Shown in pieces: positions 11,301 to 22,311 of a stretch of 64,000 nucleotides of DNA. Every line of letters begins with the position of its first letter. The stretch's first letter is position 1. Below the pieces are notes generated by a model, which was not told the origin of the DNA, did not search any database, and saw nothing but the letters and a program-made list of their open reading frames with translations. Origin of the DNA: Lepus europaeus (taxonomy: Eukaryota > Chordata > Mammalia > Lagomorpha > Leporidae); assembly GCF_033115175.1 (NCBI RefSeq), contig NC_084827.1, positions 60,263,201 to 60,327,200 on the forward strand. Direction: 5' to 3'. A program made the position numbers and the translations under genes.

Positions 11301-12129
11301 ACCTGAAAGCCAGCCTTACTCTAATGGCCTCCTATTTAATTATTTTAGTAAATACAGATGTAATGTCCAAGAATTTTATTTGTACTTTGTGACAGAAATA
11401 GGTAGTGTATCTGTGTGTGTGTGTGTGTGTGTGGTATATATTTCACATTTCCAGAAGTAATATAGCATTAGGCCTTTTTTCTCACAATAGACATTTTATT
11501 TGTAAAAGAAGTTTAAAAGTTGGAAATGGCTACTTTCACAAAAGAGAAAATGGAAATATGGAAAGGGAATGACTGTGGCAGAGCTTTGAGCTACTCTGGG
11601 TGACAGCCAAACATGGAATCAGGTCACCCATTCCCAATTTAGGTTGCTTTCTACTTCTTTCTGTCATGATCTATGATGACTAGTGCCCTGTCTTCCTGGC
11701 CTTCTTTTGAGGGCTTTTTATGCAATTCATCAGGGCTCCAGGGATGGAAATGACACCCATGTACAAGGAGTGATTATCTCAGGTGCCACTTGCCTTCATT
11801 AAGGAGAGGAGCGCTTCAATGCCCTTTGAAGGCAGAGCTGCTAATATCTGCAAGTAAAAGCATTTCCTTAAATATGAATAATATTTGAAGATCTTCCATT
11901 CATCTATACAAACCTTCCTCAACTTGTACCCATGAGAGTCATTTATTTCTTGATATTCAGGCCATAATAAATGATATTTTTTTAACAACTTCCATGTTTT
12001 CCTCATCCATATCCTTCTGTAAATTATCTGTTCTTTTTTTTTCTACTGTAGTCAACTTTTGAAAGCATAGACATATTATTGGTTTCTCATTTTCTTAAAA
12101 TGAAGATAAAATACTTAGCTTCATGATAA
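11301..12129. other. Unassigned sequence with a GT microsatellite
   Basis: Holds a (GT)n run at about 11,411-11,433. I see no gene or named repeat in the rest. Confidence 0.45.
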
Positions 12130-12140
12130 GAATAAATAGA

Positions 12141-12410
12141 CAGGGGCTTCGCTGTGACATAGTGGGTAAAGTTACCACCTGCAGTGCCAGCATCCCATAT
12201 GGGTGCTGGTTCAAGTCCCAACTGCTCCTCTTCCAATCCAGCTCTCTCCCTTGGCCTGGGAAAGCAGTAGAAGATGGCCCAAGTCCTTGGGCCCCTGCAC
12301 CTGCAGGGAGACCTGCATGGGAGACCCAGAAGAAGCTCCTGGCTCCTGGCTTTGGATCAGCACAGCTCTGGCCGTTAAGCCAATTAGGGATGGACCAGCA
12401 GATTGAAGAC

Positions 12411-12442
<32 letters not shown>

Positions 12443-12487
12443 CTCCTCTCTGTGTAACTCTGACTTTTAAATAAATCTTTAAAAAAG
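12141..12487 (+). mobile_element. C-SINE with direct repeats
   Basis: Well-preserved copy: 'cacctgcagtgccagcatcc', a B-box-like 'ggttcaagtccc', a long (CT)n tail, and 'taaataaatctttaaaaaa'. An 11-bp direct repeat gaataaataga lies at 12,130-12,140 and 12,488-12,498. It contains a small local duplication around 'gcacctgcagggagacctgca'. Confidence 0.93.
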
Positions 12488-12498
12488 GAATAAATAGA

Positions 12499-13144
12499 TA
12501 AACAAATTAAGGGAGAGGAACCTCGGAATGCTCTCCTATCTAGTTCAGCTTTATCTTCACTAGTATCCCAGAATTGCTGTGCCTCAGCCTCATTCTCCTT
12601 CTTCTGGGCTCTCAGTAATGATGTACCTACACTCGTCTCAGTAAACTGGCCAGTCCACCTGTGATTCAATCATCTCAGACACACTTCAGGTACTCACATA
12701 TCCATTTGTTTTCCTAATAAATTTGCTCACTTCCCACATATATTTTAGAATACAATTTTTTAGACTTGTCTCTTTTAACCACATTTTTTTTCCTCATGGT
12801 GCTTCTCTAAGGGATCATCCTACACATGTAGGTATATTAATTCATTCTCATCTTCTCACTTTTGGTTAAGCTCCACTGAAAGTACCTACAGAGCGTTTTG
12901 TATTCCATTCAGTCTTTATCAACTAACACAGTGATCACTATGAGTTGTGGTCAATGCACACTGGTTATATCATTTAGGGAGAGTGGAAATGAAAGGAACA
13001 GAGGGAGCCAAGAGGGGAAGATGGGAGGAAGCAAAAATGTTTGCAAAGACAACAGTTATATGACTAAAATTTGGTATTTTTCAAATGTAGTTTTCTTACT
13101 ATTTAGCTTACCCCAATCTTGATTTTTCTCAACCAATTCAGTAA
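12499..13144. other. Unassigned sequence, no gene seen
   Basis: No repeat or coding signal recognised. Confidence 0.4.
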
Positions 13145-13255
13145 ATAAGCACAATTATGGCTATTGTGAGGATTATATAAGGTCAGCATCTAAAACACCT
13201 ATGGCAGAGCCTAAACTATTAACTAGATACTCAGTCGATGTTGGTCACTTTGATT
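13145..13255 (+). repeat. MIR fragment
   Basis: The order 'ggctattgtgaggattata', then 'cctatggcagagcc', then 'agatactcagtcgatgttgg' matches the 3' half of the mammalian MIR SINE (...ttgtgaggattaaatga...cagtgcctggcacat...gctcaataaatgtt...). Confidence 0.55.
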
Positions 13256-14009
13256 TCTACCTAACATTAGGTAATGTATTTTTCTCTTAGACTATCTTGA
13301 ATTCAGCATGTGTTTTCATTTGCTTTGAGGGCCTCATCCATCAAACAGGTTATTAAATTGCTCTTGCTTGATGATTTACTGCTGCTAAAACCATTTGTCT
13401 TTCACAGACATCAGGCAATAAACTAACATAATTCAGAGATGAGCATGAAAATTTTTAGAGGCCCTGAAAGTCTTTAATTATTAGATGATATGCAACTTCA
13501 TTTTCAGCTCCCTTTGAAAAGCTGAGAAAGCTTTACCCGCATTTCATATGCATTGCACTAAATCTCATGAAATACTCCATTGATTTTATAATCCTTGCCA
13601 TTAGCAGTTAAGTGTTTGTATTTATCTGCTCCTGGATAGTTAGAAAACTTGTTCAGACATTATTTTCTGTGGCTTTGCTCTACTCCAAGATTTAGCATCT
13701 TCCAACATGTCTAGGTTGTGTGTTTCCTAGTGTTGGTATTTTACTCTTAGGTGTGGGGCACCTATGCATTATAGATTGGCTTTTTCCAAGAATTCAGCTA
13801 CATGAACATAGTAATTTCATTGACTCTTATGGCATGCTATGAAATCCAAAGGGCTATTTTAAATCAATACCACCAGGTCTTGATTGCCAGATGTACTTCA
13901 TATTAGAGGTAGAATATGGAGAAACATCATTTCAACTTTCTGACACTGTTTTCTTACTATCTTACCTATCTTCCTGGGTAAATTAAAAAATTCAACCAGA
14001 ATATATATT
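13256..14009. other. Unassigned sequence, no gene seen
   Basis: No gene or named repeat recognised. Confidence 0.4.
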
Positions 14010-14337
14010 TTTTTAAAAGATTTATTTTATTTATTTGAAAGACAGAGTTACAGAGAGAAGTAGAGACACAGAGAGAGGTCTTCCATCTGCTGGTTCACTC
14101 CCCAGTTGTCTGCAATGGCTGGAGCTGCGCTGTTCCGAAGCCAAGAGCCAGGAGCTCCTTCTGAGTCTTCCACGTGGGTGCAGGGACCCAAGGACTTGGG
14201 CCATCTTCTATTGTTAACCCAGGCCATAGCAGAGAGCTGGATCAGAAGAGGAGTAGCCGGGACTATAACTGGCGACTGTATGGGATGCCAGCACTTCAGG
14301 CCAGGGCTTTAACCTGCTGCACCACAGCGCTTGCCCC
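14010..14337 (-). mobile_element. C-SINE with direct repeats
   Basis: Minus-strand full-length copy from 'aaagatttattttatttatt' to 'gctgcaccacagcgcttgcc'. Flanks ccagaatatat and ccagaatgtat (about 13,996 and 14,338) form an imperfect direct repeat. Confidence 0.9.
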
Positions 14338-14699
14338 CAGAATGTATCTTATGTGTTTTATTTCTGGGCATTTTCTCAGAGCTCTGTGTGTCTGTTTGTG
14401 CATGTGTATGTATATAAGACCACTTAAACTTTGTGAGAGGTTGAGGCTGTTATTATTTTCATTGTATAGAAAGTTGCACGCACATTCCTTTGGATTAAGA
14501 TAAACTAAGTGTTAGAGAATCAGAATACAGTAAAGGGATTATACAGTCAAGATAGAATCATGGCATCTGGTAACTGAATGAGACCAGAGAGTAACTGGTG
14601 ATTCCTTGGATTGTAAGATGAACAACCCGTGACTCGAAGACATGTCTTAGCTCATGCAGCACATTGCAGGTCCTAAGAGTTTTAGTTCACATTTCACCA
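14338..14699. other. Unassigned sequence, no gene seen
   Basis: No gene or certain repeat. A short 'gttattattttcattgtata' could be a remnant of an MIR-like repeat. Confidence 0.35.
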
Positions 14700-14870
14700 T
14701 CACAGTTGCCCTTTTAGCTCTTTCAGGCATCGTTAGGCTCACTTCATACCTGAAAGCAATAAGGTGCCCAGAGATCACAAAAATGACTGAGAAGACAAGG
14801 GAGTCAACCACAACACCCGGATTTGAAATCTGGATTTTTCTGGTTCTAAACTAGACAGTGCATCTATATC
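14700..14870 (-). repeat. Probable MIR fragment
   Basis: 'agatcacaaaaatgactgag', then 'acacccggatttgaaatctgg' and 'tctggttctaaactagac', fit the reverse of the MIR core (cacagctagtaag...ccgggattcgaaccc...). Heavily diverged. Confidence 0.4.
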
Positions 14871-15925
14871 TCATTATGGCTCTTCCCTGTGTGTTCAGAG
14901 CCATATAGGAGTATCAAGAGAGATGCAGCTTTGATTCAAAATTGAGCTACAATTGATTGCAGAACTCTTTCATTGAGTGTTTTTTTTTTTGTTTTGTTTT
15001 GTTTTTTGCTTAAAATCCACATTGTTTGGGTCTCAAGATCTCCAATTGACAAAAGGATTGCAAGAAAAGAAATCTTAGCTTTCTTTCATTCAAAGAAATG
15101 CTTAGCGTATCCATGGTTCCTCCGGAATGAAGCTCAGCGTAAGAGGCAATTTCATTTCTATTTGGATATCATTGCGTCATCTCTCTTAGGATCTCTGCAT
15201 GTAATTCCAGAACTCAGAGCTGGAGGCCACAAAGAAAATGTCTAGAAAGACTTTGAACCAAGTATGCACAACAAATACTTCTGACATCATGTAAGGAAAA
15301 AGGAACAGGGTTCAGCCACCAATATACAGGGAATTAATGCCTTCCTTCATGTAGGGAGAGATGAGACAAAATAAAAGGCAGTGTAATAACCAGTTATGCA
15401 TATTACAAAAAGAAAAAAGAGAACGTGCAGGAATTTTTTCAGAGGCTTATACCGTCTAGAAAATAACCTTAACATGTGTATGGCATTTCATGCACCAGAG
15501 CTACAAAAGTAAGCTGTCTTGTGTCACAGGAAGTGTGGAGTGACAGCAGAAGGCTTGTCAAGGGTTTGTGTATCCAAATGATTTATTCACCTTTTCAATG
15601 TAAATAAGATTATCTAAGCCCTGCCAAAATACCTCAGCAGAAAATACGTATCTCAAATATCGCTACCTTGTCAAGCAGAAGTCCCATGCAACAAGCCAAG
15701 AGAGGGTGCCAGTTACCACTGGGCTCCTGGGGAAGCAAAGGGAGGAGCTGGTGTCAGGTGAGGCTCCAGGGAAGACACCACTCCCTTTCTCCAAGATCCG
15801 AAGTTTTGCTGAAGGTCATCGTCTTCCCAGAATAGGTCAGAAATTTAAGTATTTTTCTAATCACATAAACAGGCAATGCCCCCATTTAAAGGGGATAAAA
15901 TATTGGGCAAAATAGTTGATGACGA
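14871..15925. other. Unassigned sequence, no gene seen
   Basis: About 1 kb without a recognisable repeat. The open frames at 14,973-15,245 and 15,706-15,915 lack protein features. Confidence 0.4.
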
Positions 15926-16247
15926 TGGATCTGGCATTGTGGTGCCACAATTTAAGTGACCACCTGCCAGCGTCCCAAATCAGAGCACTGGGTTGAGTCC
16001 TGGGTGCTTTGCTTCTTTTTCAGCTTCCTGCTAATGTAGCTGGAAAGGAAGCAGAGACGGTTCTAGTACTTAGATTCCTGCAATCCACATGGGAAATCTA
16101 GGTGGAGTCCTATCTCTGTTTCAGCCTGGCCCAGACCCAACTTTGGCAGGCATTTGATGAGTGAACTAGTGGATGGAAGATCCTCTCTCTGTCTCTCTCT
16201 TTCTGTCAGTCTGGCTATCAAATAAATGAATACACCTTTAAAAAACA
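15926..16247 (+). mobile_element. C-SINE, old
   Basis: Diverged copy with 'ggcattgtggtgccacaatt', 'ttcagcctggcccagaccca' and a tail of 'ctatcaaataaatgaatac'. This sequence type (wording of the 'cctggcccag' middle) differs from the young copies and is probably an older C-SINE subfamily. Confidence 0.8.
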
Positions 16248-18139
16248 GTGAAGATCAGAAGGGGAAAATCATGGAGGATTCAGATACTAATAGGCAATAG
16301 CTAAAATCTGCTTTTGAAAGGATTGACAGATACATTGAGCTCTTTAAAGGCAACCTTCGGGAAAATCCCCATGAGGGTGTTTGTATCCAAAATCTCCAGA
16401 AGAAGAATGTGCTGTGAGGGGTACTTATATCCTTTGACTTGACACCAAAGAAAAAATAGCAGAGTTCATGAGCAATAAAGAAAATAAATCAAAATTGGCA
16501 GACTTAACCCAACCCCCCCCAAAAAAAACCACAAAAAAAGCCACCTCAATTATTTATCCAAGGCATAAATACTATATATTGGACCTCATTTATCTAATGC
16601 TAACTACAATATTGCCTCTGATGCATCACAAGCCTATTCAAAGGATCCAATTACATCCAAGTACAGTTGTGCAGTAATAATGACAATAATAATGATAATA
16701 ACATGTGCCATTGTTTTAATTGTATTTGTAATAATTTCTCGATCCACATGCACATGGAATTGTGATGATGCGGTATTCCATTTCAAGAAAGCACAGAGTT
16801 GAAACTACTTCAGTTTATATGACAAAGATGAGAACCTTTAATAAATATTAATTCTAAAATCTGAATAAAGAACATGGTCATGTTATTTGAATTCAAATGT
16901 ACATTAATAGGTATCATTTTTCTTTGGATACAGAAGAAAGTCAGTGCATAATAATGTTCATTAACATAAATTTTCATAGGAGATTGTTAACTCCCTCCAT
17001 ATAAAACATAACCTGTGAGATTATTTATTTTCAGTTAATTAGAACTGACTGTGTTGGGCCAAGTAGAAAGTTCTGTAAGACCAATATGGGCATAATTTAC
17101 ATCTGACCTATACATGATTCTTCAGTGCTGGGTCTAAATGTCACTAATACAACAGATGGAAAAGTGACTCCATCACTCAAATCCTAAAGCCACATTGTTT
17201 CTCTGACACTGAAGTCTTCAATCTATCACCCTGGTGCACATATGCAGACAGACACATGGAATAACACTTGGATGGAGCTCAGGATGCAAGGGGCAAGTGA
17301 TGAGTGATACCAAGATTTTATATTCTGGTTAGGTAGCTCCTGGAGGAGGGTTCTCCTTCACCAGGCTAAGGATTTTAACTCCTTCCTTTGTCTTTCTTTT
17401 GTATCATCCAACCAAGACCCAGGGATACCAATCATTCCCTGGGGATAAGACACTTACTGGGCCATGGGTGGGCAGGAGGAACATAACATACAGCTATTTA
17501 AAAACCGACTACTGCCAATCCCACTTTCAAGACATTATTCTACTATATTCACTTTGTCAGAACAAACAATTAACACTCGAGTTTTGGCAGAGCCTTCATT
17601 GCTGCCTGTTCCTCACAGTGGTTTAAGCAAACAGTCAGGAAGATGCGTGCTGTGCCGCAGGGACTGGAGTCACATCTGTGGAAGGGAAGTTGCAAGAAGT
17701 CAGAGGCGGAGCAAATGAATTATCAAGTTGTGTTTGAAACAACAAGTTTTCTGCTTGATTGGCCATAGCAAAACCCCTGCTAGGAAATTAGTGGAAAAAT
17801 GACATGTTGTAGGAGAAAGGAAACCATGCCTGCTGCCAGGAAGATCAGAAATGGAGGATTCCTGGAACTCACAGGCTGCAGTAGGAACCAGGATAAACAT
17901 GTTTCATATGGTGCCTCATTTAAACCTTGTAACTATTCCTTTATTACATATATATATGTGTGTGTGTGTGTTTACATATAATTATTATATATTTGAGATA
18001 TGATATATAATATGTACATATTATATACTATATTATATGTTTCATTATTTCATGCATTGCATTTTTGCATATTATTTTATGCATTTTATGCATTTCATAT
18101 TAAATATTTAGTTTTTTTTCATAAATATATATGTATATA
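16248..18139. other. Unassigned sequence with TG/TA-rich patches
   Basis: No gene recognised in almost 1.9 kb. A TG run at about 17,955-17,971 leads into a TA-rich stretch to about 18,045. The rest shows no young repeat. Confidence 0.4.
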
Positions 18140-18422
18140 TTTTACTTATTTAAAAAAGAAAGAGAGACAGGCAAACAAATCTCTCATCCACTGGTTAATT
18201 CCCCACTTCAACATGCTGAACTGGGCTGGTATTAACCAGGAGCCAGGATCTCAAACCAGTTCTCCCACATAGGTGGCAGGGACACCATCACTACTGCCTC
18301 CCAGGGTGTGCATTGGCAGGAAGGTGGAGTCTGGAGTCAGAGCTGAGCAGCAAACCCAAGCACTTGGATGTAGGATGTGTTTTTCCTAAGTGACATCTTA
18401 ACTGCTACACCAGGTACCTGCT
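18140..18422 (-). mobile_element. C-SINE, old subfamily
   Basis: Minus-strand copy: 'catccactggttaattcccc', 'accaggagccaggatctcaa', and head-side 'cttaactgctacaccaggta'. The middle differs from young copies. Confidence 0.7.
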
Positions 18423-18664
18423 TCTACCTGTTCCTTTTGATGGACATCTTTAGTGAGACTTTAAAGATCAGAACCATTAAAGTAAGAAAGTTAAAGATTT
18501 TTTCCAAGGTATATTAGGGAGATGATTCCAAATTTGTTCATTCTGATTTTAAATCTGGTGCTGACTTTTGAAACACAGACTTAACCTTTGGAAAATTCCA
18601 AAGTATGTTGACTCACAAGAGCCACAGGAAACGATTAGAATATAATGAGGAACCACCTTTTTGT

Positions 18665-18995
18665 TTTTAATATTTATTTATTTGTGTCAAAGGCAAAGTT
18701 AGAGATGGTGGGATAAACAGTAACAGAACAGAGAGGTCTTCCATCTGCTGGTTCACTCCCCAAATGGTGACAATGGTCAGGATTGGGTCAGGCCAATATC
18801 AGAAGCCAGGAGCTCCAGGCAAGTTTCCCAAATGGGTGCAGGGGCCCAAGTACTTGCTCCATCTTCTGTTGCTTTCCCAGGCACATTACCACGGAGCTGG
18901 ATTGAAGCAGAGCAGCTGGGACATGAACCGGGGCCCATATGGAGTTCCATTTTAGCAGGTGCCAGCTTAGCTCTCTGCACCACAATGTCAGTCTC
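18665..18995 (-). mobile_element. C-SINE
   Basis: Minus-strand copy with tail 'atatttatttatttgtgtca', 'ggtcttccatctgctggttc' and head 'ctctgcaccacaatgtcag'. Confidence 0.88.
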
Positions 18996-19171
18996 AGGTA
19001 CCATCTTTCTAAGCATGAGAACTGATTCCTTGGGTTGTAAGGGGCAAAAAGACAAATACATTTGAATTTCTAATGCATGCCAATCTTAGAACCTACTGTC
19101 AGGTTATTATTTCTGGAGAATAGAAATCTTGAATCCCCAATCATAAGAGTTAGATGCAAAATTTGAACTAA

Positions 19172-19520
19172 GGATTTGGCCCTGTGACACAATGAGTTAA
19201 GTTACTGCTTGCAATACCAGCATCCCACATCACAGGGATGATTCCAGTCCTTGCTGCTCCACTTCTGATCCAGCTTCCAGCTAATGTACGTGGAAAGGTA
19301 GAAGAAGATGACTCAAGGGCTCAGGCCCCTGCCAGCCATGTGGGAGACCTGGATGGAGTTCCTGGATCCTGGTATCAGTCTGGCCCAGACCTGATCATTG
19401 TCACTATTTGAGGAGTGAACCAGTTGGTGGCGGATCTCCCCCTGCCTCCACCTCATCTGTCTGTCTCTTCCATCCCTCTGTGTCATTCAGCCTTTAAAAC
19501 AAATAAATCTTTTTCAAAAA
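19172..19520 (+). mobile_element. C-SINE, old
   Basis: Plus-strand copy from 'ggccctgtgacacaatgagt' to 'aaaacaaataaatcttttt'. The CT-rich tail is interrupted. Confidence 0.85.
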
Positions 19521-19685
19521 TAGTTGAACTATGAAATTCATGCCCATTCAATACATTATGAAGTTTCTATGTGAATTATAGCAGAGAATGAAAACCTGAA
19601 ATAAATCTGTTAAAATATGTGACAAAAATGACTATGAATAACACATAATTAGACAGCAAACTCACAAATAAAAACAAACAAACAC

Positions 19686-20017
19686 AGGGGAAAATATTTA
19701 ACCTAGTGGTTAAAATGCCATTTGAGACACCCTCATCCCACATCAAAGTACCTAGGTTTAGTACCTAGCTCTGGCTTCTAATTTCTGCTTATTGTTAATA
19801 TATGCCCTGGGAAGTAGCAGATGATGGCTCAAGTATTTGGGTCCCCGCCATCCACATGGAGACTTGGATTGTGTTCTTGGCTCCTGGGTTCAGCCTGGCC
19901 CAGCTCCAGCTGTTGCAGGTATTTGGGGAGAGGACCAGGGGATTACAGTGCCACTTCTCTCTCTCTTTCTGTGTGTGTGTGTGTGTCTACCTCTCAAATA
20001 AATACAATAAATAAATG
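19686..20017 (+). mobile_element. C-SINE, old subfamily
   Basis: Plus-strand copy with 'cctagtggttaaaatgccat' in the head and a (CT)n then (GT)n tail at 19,958-19,987 before 'caaataaatacaataaata'. Confidence 0.8.
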
Positions 20018-20215
20018 ACAATTCAAAATCTGGCTAGGAAGAATTTCATTAAGACGTTTGAAATGTCTTTATATAATGCTGGATTTCAATTGATTTCTAT
20101 TTTTTTAAATTCTCTGTCAGATGTTTTTGTGTGTCTGTGAACCAGTAACAGGTACAAATTATATTACATTTTGGTTACCACGGCAGATCCTACACTGTCA
20201 TAAAAAATGGAGTGT

Positions 20216-20399
20216 TGCTCTTTGTCTCCATCTCCTGATCTCTCTCTCTGTCTCTCTGTCTCTTGATTTCTCTCTCACTCTCTCTTATACTCTCCTTCTC
20301 TTTTTCCCTTATTTTCCCCCTCCCTCCAGTCTGTCAGGTTTTCCCCAGTAAACTCTTTCCCTTACTCTGTTGTTTGGTGTGTTCTGTGGCGGCCTTACA
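20216..20399 (+). repeat. 5' R-U5 of the processed ERV
   Basis: R (about 20,216-20,363) is CT-rich, matches 25,185-25,343 throughout, and ends 'agtaaactctttccctta'. U5 is only about 36 bp and ends 'ggccttaca', with the CA expected of an LTR end. No U3 lies upstream; the direct repeat starts immediately. Confidence 0.8.
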
Positions 20400-20400
20400 T

Positions 20401-20418
20401 TGGTGCTGTAACTCGGAT
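20401..20418 (+). promoter_or_regulatory. Primer-binding site, tRNA-His type
   Basis: tggtgctgtaactcggat sits one base after the LTR end. It matches the histidine-tRNA PBS (tggtgccgtgactcggat) at 16 of 18 positions. Histidine priming is used by HERV-H-like class I ERVs, so this suggests a class I element without proving the family. Confidence 0.75.
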
Positions 20419-21216
20419 GCAGGCTCCCCCAGTGACTGTGCTCTCCCTTCGGGGATCTCTGAGCTGCCCTGAGGTCCTGGATTTCTGCCAGTCACAAAAC
20501 ACACCCTGGTAACTCCTTCCAAGCCACTGAATGCTTCATAATCTCCATCCACACACCGGCCTCCAAAATTCTGAGGTAAGATGTGGAGCGGAAATTCCTA
20601 TGGTGACTTCTATGGGTTGTGGTTCTACTCTCGTCTAAAAGTCCTGGTACTGAGTGCAAACCACAACTCCTGAAGGCCTTTTGGTCTCTACGGACTCTGT
20701 GTCTGGGCCATAATGTGTGTGGATGATGACTCAACTTCCTGTTTCTCTTCTACAGGCTAAGGCCTGGCCTCCAGTGGGTGCTTGGGTTATTATGACCCCA
20801 GTCCTCTGTTCGCATAGTCTCTCATCAGTTGGATGGCCAGGATTTTGGAGCCATCCCGAAATCTGCAGATCTGACTCTATAGGTCGCCATGGGAGCTTCT
20901 TTATTTCCACATTCCAATTAAGTAATATGGTCCCTCTCAAATTGCCTCCAGACCTCAAATGGCGACCCTGATAGCTTTATCACTTCTGTGAGCAATCAGG
21001 GAAATGGAAGGAGATCCACATGTTCAAACTTTTCTATCTTCAATCTAAACCTTCTATGTGTACTTCCTGCTCTCTGGCCCAGGTCTTGTTGGCCTCCAAC
21101 ATTTCCACTAGAGGTCAAGGGCCTGAGCCGAAGCCTCTTCTACGTTTGCAGCTCCAACTCTTCCCTGTCTTGGCTCACTGGTAAAAAAACAATCAAGTGC
21201 TAAAAGATGAGTTCCC

Positions 21217-21552
21217 GCCGGCGCCATGGCTTAACAGGCTAATCCTCCGCCTTGCGGCGCCAGCACACGGGGTTCTAGTCCCAGTTGGGGTGCCGGATTC
21301 TATCCCGGTTGCCCCTCTTCCAGGCCAGCTCTCTGCTATGGCCCGGGAAGGTAGTGGAGGATGGCCCAAGTGCTTGGGCCCTGCACCCGTATGGGAGACC
21401 AGGAGAAGCACCTGGCTCCTGGCTTCGGATCAGCACGATGTGCCAGCCGCGGCGGCCATTGGAGGGTGAACCAACGGCAAAAAGGAAGACCTTTCTCTCT
21501 GTCTCTCTCTCTCACTATCCACTCTGCCTGTCAAAAAAAAAAAAAAAAAAAA
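21217..21552 (+). mobile_element. Young C-SINE2 inside the ERV
   Basis: Near-consensus copy starting 'gccggcgccatggcttaaca' and ending in about 20 A's. It post-dates the ERV insertion. No clean direct repeat was found. Confidence 0.93.
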
Positions 21553-22311
21553 GAATAGCAAGGAGTGGTAGTGGTAATCCCATCCTGAGCTCCCTGCTTA
21601 TTGAAACAAGTTAGGTATCCCACCCTTCTGATGGTTCTTTTGTTTTATCATGAGCAAACCAGAGAGAAAATCAGGTCTTTTGACCTCCACCCCAGTGGAG
21701 TTCTTGTCTTTGGTGCATAGACCTCTGGCCCACTGTCACCTTGGGAACTGTCTGCCAGCTGCCTGAACTTTTGTTTCAGAGGCAGTCCCAAGTGGCTGAC
21801 TCTTGATTATGACATCATGGGCCTAAGGTGTTCTTAGGGAAAAAAGCAACTGTAATTAGACACTGAGTTTGAAGAAATTTTTCTTTGACTCTAGGAAGAT
21901 CACTACCTTTAAAAATATTGCTTTGTAATTTGCTGAATTTATTTTGCTATTTATTTTAACAGGTTTTCTTGGTAATCAGTACTCAAAGAAGCAGCAATGG
22001 ATAATTAGTACTTGTTTTAGATGAATTAAATTTTAATTTTAATTGAATTCAGATAAATATATAATATAATATAATATAATATAATAGCATTTAAATCATT
22101 TAGGTATAACTACTAATGTAAATTGGGTAAAGGCCAATGAGATAAATGGATCTAAATGTAAACTTTGGTACTCTCAGCACGTCATATTCTATAGAAAAAC
22201 TATTTGGGCTTGTTTAACAAATATGTTTTCATAAACTATTCATGAAAAATACTTCAACACTGCTTAAAGTAACTTCGGCTGAAATTTGATGTGTTTCCTT
22301 ATTAATTTCAA

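Noticed and set aside
16490..16560. C-rich/A-rich tracts as a possible CRISPR-like or structured array
   Set aside because: These are simple homopolymer tracts. No regularly spaced repeats exist, and the DNA is mammalian.
20575..20760. Splice-donor-like 'gaggtaagat' and acceptor-like 'cttctacaggct' in the ERV leader
   Set aside because: Both sites are still separated by unspliced sequence and neither bounds a coding frame. No support for an exon.
20121..20971. Open frames in the ERV R-U5 and leader as possible gag
   Set aside because: They run through the CT-rich R region or change phase often, and show no matrix or capsid motifs.
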